The notes under the pieces: model-generated
Told to the model about the DNA's origin: nothing
Databases searched by the model: none
What the model saw: only the letters and a program-made list of their open reading frames with translations
Shown: piece by piece, positions 37,013 through 45,576 of the stretch
Layout of the letters: every line of letters starts with the position of its first letter
Numbering within the stretch: the first letter of the stretch is position 1
Program-made: the position numbers and the translations under genes
Source of the DNA: Myxococcales bacterium
GTDB taxonomy: Bacteria > Myxococcota > UBA727 > VGSZ01
Reading direction: 5' to 3'
DNA length: 56,035 bases
Assembly (NCBI GenBank): GCA_023248635.1
Contig: JAHFED010000043.1
Coordinates: forward strand, 1 to 56,035

Positions 37013-39453
37013 GAGCACCCTTCGTCGTCCTCTGGCTCGTCGCCGCCGCGAGTGCAGGGTGCACCGGCTGCTACCAGCTCGACCGCCGGCTCGTGCCCGC
37101 AGGTCCCCCCAGCGATTGCGATGCGGGCGACGCCGCCTTCGTCGTCGACGCCACCTTGGCCTTGCTGGGACAACGCCCGCGCAGCCACACCGAGGTCGAG
37201 CTGGGCGCAAACACCATCGCGGCCTTCGAGCAGGAGCATCCCGGCGAAGGACGTCGACGCTGGGCCTTGCAGCTGATGGAGCACCCGGCCTTCGTCGAGC
37301 GCTGGAGCGAGCTGGTGCTCGATGACCTCTATGTGCCGCGCACGGGCATTCAAGCCATGGGCGAGTGCTACGGCGACGCCCGGCTCGGCGATCCCGCCCT
37401 CGACGGCGACGTCGACCTCGCCCTCTTCGTGCGGGACAACGTCGCCATCGACGACGTCTTCGCCGACAGTTTTACCTTTCTGGATCTGTTGAAGCAGAGC
37501 CTGGTCCTCGACGATCTGAGCCCGAGCTACCGCGCCCATCTCTACGCCTTGCTCACACGATTGAACGCTTGTGGAAATGTCGATGCGGTGGGCCAGGAGC
37601 TCGCCTTCCGCGACGAGGTCGGCCACACCTTCGAGGCCGCCTATCTCAACCGCGATCCCGTGTGCCTGGCCTGCCACACCACCAGCTTCGCCGTCACCGA
37701 CCGCGACGACCCCGACGCCGACCGCCACTGGCCCCTCAAAGGGCGCTTCGAGGACTCGGTCTTTGGCGCCGGCTCCGTCGACGACCCCCGCGTGCCCCGC
37801 GCGGTCTTTCGCGTCGACAGCTTCGTGAACGGCGGGGCCGTGGACTTCGGCTTCCTCGATCCGACCGTGGCCTACTGCTTCGACGCAGCGACCATGAACC
37901 TGCTGCCGGCGGACTGCGACCCCGCGCTGCTGCCTTGCCCAGACGGCTTCGATCCCTTCTGCCTGGGCCCCTTCGACTTCCCCCAGTGCGTCGACGACGG
38001 CGCCGGCGGCCAACAGACCAGCTGTGGCAGCACGCCCTTCTGTCTCGACGCCAGCTTCCAAAACGTCGACGTCGTCACCTGTGAAGGCGGCGTCGCCGGC
38101 TGCGCGCCCGAGTTTCCCATCCTGGCCTGCCCGGCCACCGACGACGTGCCGCTGTGCGACGACCAGGGCGTCCCCTTTTGCCCCGACGCGGCCGGCGAAG
38201 GCGAAGGCGAAGGCGACGTCGTCGACGACGGCAGCAGCTTTTCTCCCTGGGGTGCCGATCGGGTGTGCGGCTCCTTCGCGCGCCAGGTGCCGAGCGACGA
38301 TCCCGCGGCCATCGATGCCCACTTCGCGAGCGTGGTGGGGCGGCGCGTCAGTGTCGTCCAGCTCGAACAGGCACTCAAGCGCGGTGTGGATGCGCTGGCG
38401 GTGCTCGGTCTGCGCGTCGACGACGACGACAACATCCGCAATCCCGACGAGGCCTTCGCCTACCTCGTGGCGGCCAACATCGTGGACAACACCTGGCGCG
38501 AGGTGATCGGGTCTCCCTTGACCATCGCCACCCACTTTCCGCGCAACCAGAGCCAGCGCGACGTGTTGCAGTCGCTGACCGACGACTTCGTGGCGCGGCA
38601 TTTTTCGCTCAAGGAGCTGCTCGCCGACGTCGTCACCAGCGGCTACCTCAATCTGCAGCCGCCCGAGAACGCCTGCTCCGACGCTTTCGCTTACCCACCG
38701 ATCTTCGATCCCTGGACGCGCGAGGAGCCCGAGCCCGAGGCCCGCAACAACGCCGCCTCCGACGCTGTCCACGCCCTCTCCGCTCGCACCCTGCTGTCGG
38801 CAGGCTACGCAGCCCTCGGCTGGCCGCGCCCCGCGAGCGAGGCCTTCCCCGAAGGGGCAGCGACGGCGGACCTCGACTTCGGCTGCTTCGATCTCTTCCC
38901 GGACTGCCCGACCCTCGAGAGCGCGTGCCTGGAAGGCCAGTGCTGCCCCGAGAAAGACGCCGCCTGCGGAGCGTCGACCGGACCTCTGACCGAGACGGAG
39001 ATCCAAGGCGGCGTCGGCGTGTTTCACGGCATCAGCGAGAAGGGTTTTCGCGGCCTCGACTTCCAGGCCCTCTTGTTCTTCGAGGCGCGCTTTGGATCCT
39101 GCGAAAAGCCCGCCGACGTCGACCACGACGCCATCGACGACATCGTGTCCCGGGGCAACGCTGCGGGCTCGGTCCGCGACACGGTGCTCGCTCTGAAGGA
39201 GCGGCTGATCAACGACACCAGCTTCGACGGCGCCGAACGCCAGCAGCTCGAAGCTCTGTTTGGCGGATCCCTCGATCAGCCCGCCGCCGGCGTGGTGAAC
39301 CTCGAGTCCAGCTTGCGCGTCGTCTGCGGTGCCCTGCTGGCATCACCCCAGTTCCAACTGACGGGGGTCGCCCCGCCTTCGCCGTCGCCGCCGGCACGCC
39401 TGCAACCCTCCGTCGACGAAGTGTGCCGCGAGCCCTTGCCGGGCTGTCGCTAA
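37009..39453 (+). CDS. Lipoprotein with one c-type haem motif, partner of DUF1501 protein
   Basis: The 814-residue product begins with a lipoprotein signal (FVVLWLVAAASAGC). VCLACHTTSF near residue 222 is a c-type haem CxxCH motif. Two helical regions of the DUF1549/DUF1800 kind (MEHPAFVERWSELVLDDLY, DDFVARHFSLKELLADVVTSG) surround a Cys-rich stretch (residues 300-410) with FPILACPATDD-like repeats and a GEGEGEG linker. It probably works with the DUF1501 protein in the periplasm or at the surface. Substrate unknown. Confidence 0.85.
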   Translation: MRAPFVVLWLVAAASAGCTGCYQLDRRLVPAGPPSDCDAGDAAFVVDATLALLGQRPRSHTEVELGANTIAAFEQEHPGEGRRRWALQLMEHPAFVERWSELVLDDLYVPRTGIQAMGECYGDARLGDPALDGDVDLALFVRDNVAIDDVFADSFTFLDLLKQSLVLDDLSPSYRAHLYALLTRLNACGNVDAVGQELAFRDEVGHTFEAAYLNRDPVCLACHTTSFAVTDRDDPDADRHWPLKGRFEDSVFGAGSVDDPRVPRAVFRVDSFVNGGAVDFGFLDPTVAYCFDAATMNLLPADCDPALLPCPDGFDPFCLGPFDFPQCVDDGAGGQQTSCGSTPFCLDASFQNVDVVTCEGGVAGCAPEFPILACPATDDVPLCDDQGVPFCPDAAGEGEGEGDVVDDGSSFSPWGADRVCGSFARQVPSDDPAAIDAHFASVVGRRVSVVQLEQALKRGVDALAVLGLRVDDDDNIRNPDEAFAYLVAANIVDNTWREVIGSPLTIATHFPRNQSQRDVLQSLTDDFVARHFSLKELLADVVTSGYLNLQPPENACSDAFAYPPIFDPWTREEPEPEARNNAASDAVHALSARTLLSAGYAALGWPRPASEAFPEGAATADLDFGCFDLFPDCPTLESACLEGQCCPEKDAACGASTGPLTETEIQGGVGVFHGISEKGFRGLDFQALLFFEARFGSCEKPADVDHDAIDDIVSRGNAAGSVRDTVLALKERLINDTSFDGAERQQLEALFGGSLDQPAAGVVNLESSLRVVCGALLASPQFQLTGVAPPSPSPPARLQPSVDEVCREPLPGCR

Positions 39454-39495
39454 CCTGTGTCCTCCGGCCGGGCGGCAAGCGGGCGAAGACTCCCC

Positions 39496-39524
39496 AAAAA
39501 AAGAGGCCCCTGATCGGAGCCTCT
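39496..39524 (-). terminator. Intrinsic terminator for the Cys-rich protein gene
   Basis: On the minus strand AGAGGCTCC pairs with GGGGCCTCT around GATCA, with one mismatch, and is followed by seven T (the A run at 39496-39502). It lies 28 bases after the stop at 39552. Confidence 0.85.
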
Positions 39525-39551
39525 CTTCACAGAATCAGTCGAGCTCGCGAT

Positions 39552-39980
39552 TCAGCTGCACTGCCCCTCGGAGCAAGTGCCGTCCGAGAGCACACAGACC
39601 GCCACGGTGTCGCCGCCGGATTCAACGTCGGCGGTGTCAAAGCCGAGGCCAGCGCATTCGCCGGTCGCTTCGTCGGCGGTGGCGCAATAATCGGTGCCGT
39701 CGAACCCCGTGTATTGGACCTCGTCGGCCTCGCATCCACCATCGGGAGCGGCAGCGATCGGCGAGTCCTCGCCCGTGTCTTGGAGGTCACAATCCGGATC
39801 GTCATTGCACTGGGCAGGCAGGCACGTGCCATCACTGCAAACGTCGCCTTCGGTGGTGCAGTCGGTGTCGGCTTCGCAGGTCTCCACAGCGCTGTCGCTG
39901 CCCAGGCAGTCGGCGGCCGAGAGGAGGACGCCGACGACGGCAAGGGTCGAGAGCGTGAGCAGGGTCGAGAGCTTCTTCAT
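39552..39980 (-). CDS. Secreted cysteine-rich small protein
   Basis: A 142-residue protein with signal peptide (MKKLSTLLTLSTLAVVGVLLSA). The mature part has about 13 cysteines in spaced clusters (VETCEADTDCTTEGDVCSDG, TCLPAQCNDDPDCDLQ, VCVLSDGTCSEGQCS), resembling the short disulfide-rich repeats common in myxobacterial surface proteins. It is a monocistronic unit with its own intrinsic terminator. Role unknown. Confidence 0.85.
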   Translation of the reverse strand: MKKLSTLLTLSTLAVVGVLLSAADCLGSDSAVETCEADTDCTTEGDVCSDGTCLPAQCNDDPDCDLQDTGEDSPIAAAPDGGCEADEVQYTGFDGTDYCATADEATGECAGLGFDTADVESGGDTVAVCVLSDGTCSEGQCS

Positions 39981-40098
39981 GATGGGGTCATCTCCAGTTT
40001 TGGGCCCGGGGCCTGTGCTTGGTTTGTGCCTCGGACCCGACGTCGACGCAAGGCGCGACATTCTTTTTGCCCATCACGCCGCTCACACCAAGAGGAAC

Positions 40099-40116
40099 GG
40101 GCGCTCAAGAGCGCCC
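40099..40116 (-). terminator. Hairpin after hsp20
   Basis: GGGCGCT (40099-40105) pairs with AGCGCCC (40110-40116) around a four-base loop, 32 bases after the hsp20 stop. No T tract follows, so its action as a terminator is uncertain. Confidence 0.5.
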
Positions 40117-40147
40117 GCATCTCAGCTCTTCTCGGGTTGTCCCGCTC

Positions 40148-40588
40148 TCAGAGAATCTTGATTTCGCGTGACGCCAACGGGGACGCCTTCGGCACCTGGA
40201 TGTTGAGAATTCCATCGTGGAAGGTCGCGGCCACTTTCGCGACCTCCACCGAACCCGGCAACGTGAAGCTGCGCGCGAAGCGGCCGTAGCTGCGTTCGAC
40301 GCGGTGGATCTTCCTGTTCTTCTCCTCCTTTTCCTGCCGGCGTTCGCCGCTGAACGAGAGAACGCCGTCGTTGAGCGTGACCTTCACATCCTCCTTCTTC
40401 ACGTCGGGGATCTCGGCGGTGACGACGTAGGCCTCGGGGGTCTCGTGGATGTCGACTGCCGGTGTCCACTGCCCCGTCGTCAACGTTTCGTCGGCGAGCT
40501 GAACGCCGATCGGGTGCGAGAAGAAGCGCGTGAAGCGATTCATGAAGTCGTCCATGTCTGCGGCACGTTCCCAACGTTTGATGTTCAT
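40148..40588 (-). CDS. hsp20: Hsp20/alpha-crystallin small heat shock protein
   Basis: A 146-residue ATP-independent holdase. The alpha-crystallin domain runs from about residue 42 (WTPAVDIHETPEAYVVTAEI) through VKKEDVKVTLNDGVLSFSGE to RSFTLPGSVEVAKVAATFHD and GILNIQVPK. The start at 40588 follows GGAGG. A sigma-54 type promoter lies 43 bases upstream. Together with the neighbouring usp it forms part of a stress island. Confidence 0.96.
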   Translation of the reverse strand: MNIKRWERAADMDDFMNRFTRFFSHPIGVQLADETLTTGQWTPAVDIHETPEAYVVTAEIPDVKKEDVKVTLNDGVLSFSGERRQEKEEKNRKIHRVERSYGRFARSFTLPGSVEVAKVAATFHDGILNIQVPKASPLASREIKIL

Positions 40589-40630
40589 TGTTCGTTCCTC
40601 CATGCATCGATGCGATGCGCTCACGACTTC

Positions 40631-40646
40631 AGCAGTTGTCGTGCCG
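40631..40646 (-). promoter_or_regulatory. Sigma-54 (-24/-12) promoter candidate for hsp20
   Basis: On the minus strand CGGCACG-ACAA-CTGCT matches TGGCACG-N4-TTGCW with two changes and correct GG-GC spacing. Transcription would begin near 40620, leaving a 30-base leader before ATG 40588. Confidence 0.6.
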
Positions 40647-40791
40647 GCCCGCCGACGCAGGCGGGAGCCGAGGCGCGCGGACGAGGCGAGCGCTTTGGCC
40701 CAGGGACAGTGAGGGAAGCCTCGCAGCGGACCAAGGAGCCCGCTCGACGTCGACGGTGGTACGACCGTCAGCGCCGAGTCGATGGCCGGCC

Positions 40792-40820
40792 AAAAAAAAT
40801 GGCGCGGTGGTGCCGCGCCA
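40792..40820 (-). terminator. Intrinsic terminator for usp (40848-41342)
   Basis: On the minus strand TGGCGCGG pairs with CCGCGCCA around a five-base loop and is followed by eight T. It lies 28 bases beyond the usp stop. Textbook rho-independent form. Confidence 0.92.
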
Positions 40821-40847
40821 AAACGCTGACCGACGCTGCTGATGCAA

Positions 40848-41342
40848 TCATGCGGTGGCGGCGACACCGCTGCTGGGCTCGTCCACCTTCACCACCAGCA
40901 CGGGCTTTCGCGACTTGTGCACGGCCTTTTCCGACACGCTGCCGAGGAAAGCCCAAGCCAGGCCCTTGCGACCATGGGATCCCACGGCGATGGCGTCGAC
41001 GTGCTGACGCTCGGCTTCGTCCAAAATCGCGATCACGGTGGGCCCCTGACACAACTGCGTCTCGACCTTCAACGCCGGGAAACGGGCCTGCAGCGCTTTG
41101 CCCGTTTCGCGCAGCACACGGGTCGCAGCCTCGATGTCGGAGGCGAAGGTCGCGCTCAGGTCCGGCAGCCCCATGACGTCGGGTGTGATGACCAGCGGCA
41201 CCGGATTGACGACGTGACAGACGACGAGCCGGCCCTTGCCGCCGGCGGCCTTGGCCTGGCTTTCCGCCAGCTCCGCAGCGGCGGTGGCTGCGGCGTCGGA
41301 GCCGGGGTCGAAGTCGTGAGCAATCAACCATTGTTGGTACAT
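40848..41342 (-). CDS. Universal stress protein (UspA family)
   Basis: A 164-residue single-domain UspA protein. The start MYQQWLIAHDFDPGSDAA, a DEAERQHVDAIAVGSHGRKG segment and the C-terminal LGSVSEKAVHKSRKPVLVVK give the ATP-binding pattern G-2x-G-9x-G(S/T). ATG 41342 follows GGGGG. It is monocistronic, with a sigma-54-like promoter upstream and an intrinsic terminator downstream. Confidence 0.94.
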   Translation of the reverse strand: MYQQWLIAHDFDPGSDAAATAAAELAESQAKAAGGKGRLVVCHVVNPVPLVITPDVMGLPDLSATFASDIEAATRVLRETGKALQARFPALKVETQLCQGPTVIAILDEAERQHVDAIAVGSHGRKGLAWAFLGSVSEKAVHKSRKPVLVVKVDEPSSGVAATA

Positions 41343-41426
41343 GGGCACCCCCTTTGCGAGGTTCGAGACGCGCCAGCGTCAGGAACCCAGAAAACTCCAA
41401 GGCGCTGGCGCGTCGGCAGAGGTGTT

Positions 41427-41442
41427 TGCAGCGGGCATGCCG
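41427..41442 (-). promoter_or_regulatory. Sigma-54 (-24/-12) promoter candidate for usp
   Basis: On the minus strand CGGCATG-CCCG-CTGCA fits the consensus with three changes and exact GG-GC spacing. It lies 85 bases before ATG 41342. Weaker than the other two in this island. Confidence 0.4.
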
Positions 41443-41524
41443 TGAGCTTGCAGCCGGCTCAAACCATTGGAACTTGCAGCTGCGACCCGGCCCACCGCCA
41501 GAAGGCCGGCGAGCCCGATGACAC

Positions 41525-41902
41525 TCAAGCCCGCCTTGGAGCGTTCTCGCCCGGGGCACTGTGCGGATCTGCTCTGCCGAATTCGACAGCGATCAGACGC
41601 GGGGGGCCGTCGGAGGTTCGCAGCGCGACCTCGACACCAACGACACCAAGATCCTGCAGCAAGGCCGTGGCGACGTCGCCAACGCCCTCGGGCCCCCCCA
41701 GCGTGATGCGGGCAAGCCGGGCCCCGCGACTTCGAGCCAGGTCGACTGCGTCGCGCAAAGCGAGTTGAATGGCTTTCTCCACACGCGTTCTGGAGCAACG
41801 CCCCAGCCAACGCCCGGCCCACCCCTGCGGGCCCGCCGCCGCGCTCTCCCCGCCTTCGATGCTGGCACGGGCTGTGCGTTTGAAGCCTTGATGGTTCAAC
41901 AC
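41525..41902 (-). CDS. Small hypothetical protein, weakly HypA-like
   Basis: A 125-residue frame starting at GTG 41902. The second half (VEKAIQLALRDAVDLARSRG, ARLARITLGGPEGV, PPRLIAVEFG) resembles the non-zinc part of HypA-type proteins, in which a helix is followed by strands, but the zinc-binding cysteines are missing. Codon use fits a real gene. It lies between usp and the divergent beta-barrel gene. Function unknown. Confidence 0.55.
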   Translation of the reverse strand: MLNHQGFKRTARASIEGGESAAAGPQGWAGRWLGRCSRTRVEKAIQLALRDAVDLARSRGARLARITLGGPEGVGDVATALLQDLGVVGVEVALRTSDGPPRLIAVEFGRADPHSAPGENAPRRA

Positions 41903-42003
41903 GCTGGTCTCGAAAGGCGCAGAGGTCCTGCGGGGCTTGCCTTCTTCGTCGACGTCGTCGCTGCCTTCTGCTGCTCTTGGCTTGGGCCGATGGTGCAGCG
42001 CCC

Positions 42004-43482
42004 ATGATCGGACTTCTGTTTTCGGCAGTGCTCGCCCACACGCCTCCCGAGGTCGCCGGTGCCCTTGGCGACGTCGACAAGCCCGCGGCCCCCGACGACG
42101 ACGCCGTCGACCTGAACCCGCTGGGGCTGGGAGCCGTCACTGCCCGCGTGCGCTCCGGCGCGCTGCTCTATGTGGCTGTCGCTGGGGGCGGCGTCGCGGT
42201 CGTCGACGTCAGCGACGCGCGAGCTCCCTCGCTCGTTTCCGGCCTGCTGCCGGGCAAGGTGGTGAGCCGACTCTTCCTCGACGGCGATCGGCTGGTCGCG
42301 CTCGTGCTCGCCGAAGAGGCCGTGAGCTTCTCGCTCACCGATCCTCGCGCTCCTGTGCTCGCCGGACCGGCCTTGGCGCCCTGGTCAGCGCCGCCGCCGC
42401 CGCCGGCGACGACGACGACGACGACGACGCCTGTCACACAGCCAGTGCCAACACCCGCGGCCCGTGGCCGGGTGGTCGACGTGCAAAATGGACGCGTGGT
42501 GTTCGACGGCGCGGGCTTTGCGAGGGGCCAACGGGTCAAGGTCGTGTCCCAACGCTTGGTCGAGAAGCCGGACCTCGAAGGGGGCGGCACCGCGCGAGTG
42601 GCTGCTGGCGATGTCACTGCGGTCGTCGTGGTTGAAGACGTGGGTCAGGCGCGATCGATGGGTGTTCTGGGACGCGGCGACGTGGCCCAGGTCGGCGACG
42701 TCGTCGAAGGCACCGACCTGCCGCTGTCGGAATCGCTCTTTCTGCCGCCGCGGGCCCCCTTTTCGCTTCGGACCGGCTTTCATGCGCGGCCCTTCTTCGG
42801 GTTGGGGACGCAGGGCTTCCCCCTCGGCGCGCTCGTCGACGGCTACGTCTTTTTCACCTTCGCCGACTTGCCTATTTCGCTGTCCTTCGAGCTCTCGCCG
42901 GTGGGCTTTGCTGTCTTTGGTCAGGACGCCCACTACCCCGCCGCCGCCGCTGTCGGGGCCTCCTATGTGACGGACTGGTTCGAGGTGGGGCTGGGTGCAG
43001 GCGGCATGGTCGGCAATGAGGGCCCCTGTGTCGTCGACGTCCTGTTCGACGACAGCGGACAGGTGCAAGGCCAGGGTGACCCGGTCTGTGAGACCAACAC
43101 CGGCTTCACCTTTCACCAGATGCTGCGCCTGGGTGCGCTCGACGGCGTTCATCTGGCATGGGCTTCTTCGATCTTCGCGCGCCCGACAGGGTTCGTGCTC
43201 GGCACCGGCCGCGCGGAAATCGGCGTGCCGGTGTCGAGCCGCGTGGGCCTCTTCTCCGCCGGCGGCGTGGGCGAGAACGGCTGGGCGTTCGGCGAAATCG
43301 GCGTGCGCACCATGTTCGGCGGCACTGGTGGCCCCGGCACCGTGATCCTCTCGGCCAGCCTCGGCGGGGCCGGCGTCTTCGATGGCCCAGGGGCCCGCAC
43401 CGATGAAGCCGGCTTCGTGACTTTTCAAAGTGACGTCGTTGCAGGGCCTGCCGTCGGCTTCGGCATGGAGTGGCGCCTGTGA
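42004..43482 (+). CDS. LVIVD-like repeat and outer-membrane beta-barrel protein
   Basis: A 492-residue secreted protein. After a short signal (MIGLLFSAVLAHT) comes one LVIVD-type repeat (LLYVAVAGGGVAVVDVSDAR), then a PPPPPATTTTTTT linker encoded by an ACG repeat. From about residue 250 alternating strands suggest a barrel (SLRTGFHARPFFGLGTQGFP to the last residues FGMEWRL, ending in aromatic/leucine). No function assigned. Start is the second of two close possibilities. Confidence 0.8.
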   Translation: MIGLLFSAVLAHTPPEVAGALGDVDKPAAPDDDAVDLNPLGLGAVTARVRSGALLYVAVAGGGVAVVDVSDARAPSLVSGLLPGKVVSRLFLDGDRLVALVLAEEAVSFSLTDPRAPVLAGPALAPWSAPPPPPATTTTTTTPVTQPVPTPAARGRVVDVQNGRVVFDGAGFARGQRVKVVSQRLVEKPDLEGGGTARVAAGDVTAVVVVEDVGQARSMGVLGRGDVAQVGDVVEGTDLPLSESLFLPPRAPFSLRTGFHARPFFGLGTQGFPLGALVDGYVFFTFADLPISLSFELSPVGFAVFGQDAHYPAAAAVGASYVTDWFEVGLGAGGMVGNEGPCVVDVLFDDSGQVQGQGDPVCETNTGFTFHQMLRLGALDGVHLAWASSIFARPTGFVLGTGRAEIGVPVSSRVGLFSAGGVGENGWAFGEIGVRTMFGGTGGPGTVILSASLGGAGVFDGPGARTDEAGFVTFQSDVVAGPAVGFGMEWRL

Positions 43483-43545
43483 ACACCGCTCGCTCCTTCT
43501 GCTTCGCTGTCTCTCGATTGCATCCACCAAACCCCAGGAGGCCCC

Positions 43546-43932
43546 GTGCAACCCACGCTGAGAAACTCGATGACCCGCCACCCCCACTCGATCCGCCTCG
43601 ACGAAAACGTCGTCACCGCGCGCCGGCTCATGGACTCGCTGCATGTTCGCCACCTGCCCGTGCTCAAGGCTGGCGCCTTGGTCGGCGTCATCAGCGACCG
43701 CGACCTGAAGCTGGTCAAGGGTGACGCCAGCGGCGTGCTCATCGAAGATCTGTGTGTGGACGATCCGGTCACCGTCGACATCGACACCAACCTGTTCGTC
43801 GTCGCCAGCCTGATGGCCGAACGCCCCATGGGTTCGGTGCTCATCACCGAGAGCGGCAAGCTCGCAGGCATCTTCACCACCACGGACGCCTGCCGTGTGC
43901 TGGCGGATCTGCTGCATCCCGAGCGCCGCTGA
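43546..43932 (+). CDS. CBS domain pair protein
   Basis: A 128-residue protein made only of two CBS domains (NSMTRHPHSIRLDENVVTAR ... GALVGVISDRDLK and CVDDPVTVDIDTNLFVVASL ... LAGIFTTTDACRVL). Such pairs bind adenine nucleotides and report energy state. GTG 43546 follows AGGAGG. It accompanies usp and hsp20 genes as in hypoxia-responsive islands of other bacteria. Confidence 0.93.
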   Translation: MQPTLRNSMTRHPHSIRLDENVVTARRLMDSLHVRHLPVLKAGALVGVISDRDLKLVKGDASGVLIEDLCVDDPVTVDIDTNLFVVASLMAERPMGSVLITESGKLAGIFTTTDACRVLADLLHPERR

Positions 43933-44001
43933 AGTCTGAAGAAGGTGAGGCGGCACGATCCATGGAGGCCTTGGGTGGAAATCCCTGCACCAGGACCAAT
44001 C

Positions 44002-44586
44002 ATGCACCGACGCATTCACCTCGCCGCTTTCGTCATCGCCAGCGTCGTCGTCGCGGGTTGCGGCTACAACGGCGTCATCGACAAGGACGAAGCGGTGAAG
44101 GCCGCGTGGTCCGAGGTCGAAAACCAGTACCAGCGCCGCGCCGATCTCGTGCCGAATCTGGTGGCCACCGTGAAGGGAGCATCGGCCTTCGAGGCGGGCA
44201 CGCTGACCGCCGTGATCGAAGCCCGGGCGCGCGCCACCTCTGTGCGGGTCGACGCGTCGATCATCGATGACCCGAAACGACTGGAGGAATTCCAGCAGGC
44301 CCAGCAGGCGCTGTCGTCGTCGTTGGGCCGCCTGATCGCCGTCGCCGAGGCCTACCCGGCGCTGAAAGCGAGCGACACCTATCGCGACTTGTTGGTACAG
44401 CTCGAAGGCACCGAGAACCGCATCGCCGTGGCCCGCGGGCGCTACATCTCAGTGGTCGCCGACTACAACGCCTACGTCCAACGCCTGCCGACCAGCATCG
44501 GCGCCGCTTTGCGAAAGAAGTCCACGCGACCGACGTTCAACGCGACAACCCATGACGCAGAGATCGCACCCAAGGTCGGGTTTTGA
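44002..44586 (+). CDS. lemA: LemA family lipoprotein
   Basis: A 194-residue protein with a lipoprotein signal (AAFVIASVVVAGCG), then the LemA helical core: AWSEVENQYQRRADLVPNLV, VEAYPALKASDTYRDLLVQL-like and ENRIAVARGRYISVVADYN. ATG 44002 follows AGGA. It sits just before the TPM-domain gene, the usual pairing. Confidence 0.95.
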   Translation: MHRRIHLAAFVIASVVVAGCGYNGVIDKDEAVKAAWSEVENQYQRRADLVPNLVATVKGASAFEAGTLTAVIEARARATSVRVDASIIDDPKRLEEFQQAQQALSSSLGRLIAVAEAYPALKASDTYRDLLVQLEGTENRIAVARGRYISVVADYNAYVQRLPTSIGAALRKKSTRPTFNATTHDAEIAPKVGF

Positions 44587-44587
44587 G

Positions 44588-45388
44588 ATGCACCCCGCTC
44601 TTCTCCTCGCGCTGTTTGCGACGTCGGCGTTCGACGTACCCATGCTGAGCACGCGCGTCGTCGACGCCGCTGCTGCTCTCTCTGCGGAGCAAGCCGCGCG
44701 GCTCGAGGCCCGCCTGGCCGACTACGAGCATCAGACCGGGCACCAGCTCGCCGTCGTCATCGTCGAGACTCTCGATGGCACGCCCATCGAAGAAGCGAGT
44801 CTGCGAACGGTCGAGCGTTGGAATCGCCTGGGGGATGCCCGTCGCGATGATGGCCTGCTTTTCTTCATCGCGCTGCGCGAGCGACAGATGCGCATCGAGG
44901 TCGGCTATGGCCTCGAGGGCGCGGTGCCCGACGTTGTTGCTGGGCGCATTCTCCGCGAGCTGGTGGCCCCTCGCTTGGCCGCTGGCGACACCGGCGGTGC
45001 CATCGCAGCGGGAACCGAGGCGCTCATTGCCGCCACCGGCGGGGGCGTCAGCGGGACCAGCGGAGCCATCAGCAGCGCCGACGTCGATCCCTGGGCCGAC
45101 GTCGGGTTCGTCGTCCTGGCTGAACTCGTGATCGGCCTGCTTCTGCAGCGACTGTCGCGGATGTTGCGCGGCCTGCTCGTCGCTGCCCTCGGCATCGGCG
45201 TGGGCTGGGTCATCTCCGGCTCCGTCGCCGTTGTCGCCGTGGGCGCTGTGGCTGGGCTCGTGATTGGCGCGTTGCCCACCCACAGCATGATGTGGGCCTT
45301 GAGCTTGGGACGCGGCGGCGGTGCCGGGGCTGGCTTCTCCGGCCGGGGTGGTCGCTTCGGCGGCGGCGGCGCCACCGGGCGGTGGTGA
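44588..45388 (+). CDS. TPM domain protein (YgcG family)
   Basis: The 266-residue protein has an N-terminal signal, a TPM domain (VVDAAAALSAEQAARLEARL, HQLAVVIVETLDGTPIEEAS, DDGLLFFIALRERQMRIEVG, YGLEGAVPDVVAGRI), two membrane helices and a Gly-rich end (GGRFGGGGATGRW). These proteins, next to LemA, are thought to act at the membrane in photosystem or envelope maintenance. The start is one base after the lemA stop. A short hairpin (45386-45401) follows the stop. Confidence 0.94.
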   Translation: MHPALLLALFATSAFDVPMLSTRVVDAAAALSAEQAARLEARLADYEHQTGHQLAVVIVETLDGTPIEEASLRTVERWNRLGDARRDDGLLFFIALRERQMRIEVGYGLEGAVPDVVAGRILRELVAPRLAAGDTGGAIAAGTEALIAATGGGVSGTSGAISSADVDPWADVGFVVLAELVIGLLLQRLSRMLRGLLVAALGIGVGWVISGSVAVVAVGAVAGLVIGALPTHSMMWALSLGRGGGAGAGFSGRGGRFGGGGATGRW

Positions 45389-45576
45389 GCGCTTTCGCTC
45401 ATCACGCGGCGTGAAGTCCCACATCGAGGCGCCACGGGGTCCTTTGCCTCCAGGCACGGTCCCGTTTCGCTCGGCGCTGTGCCAAAGCACTCTCAGGGTT
45501 CGAGCGGTCTTGCTCTGCGAGGACACCGGCGAGTGGCCCGGTTCATGGGTAAGAGCTCGTTCGTTCTGGAGGTCCC

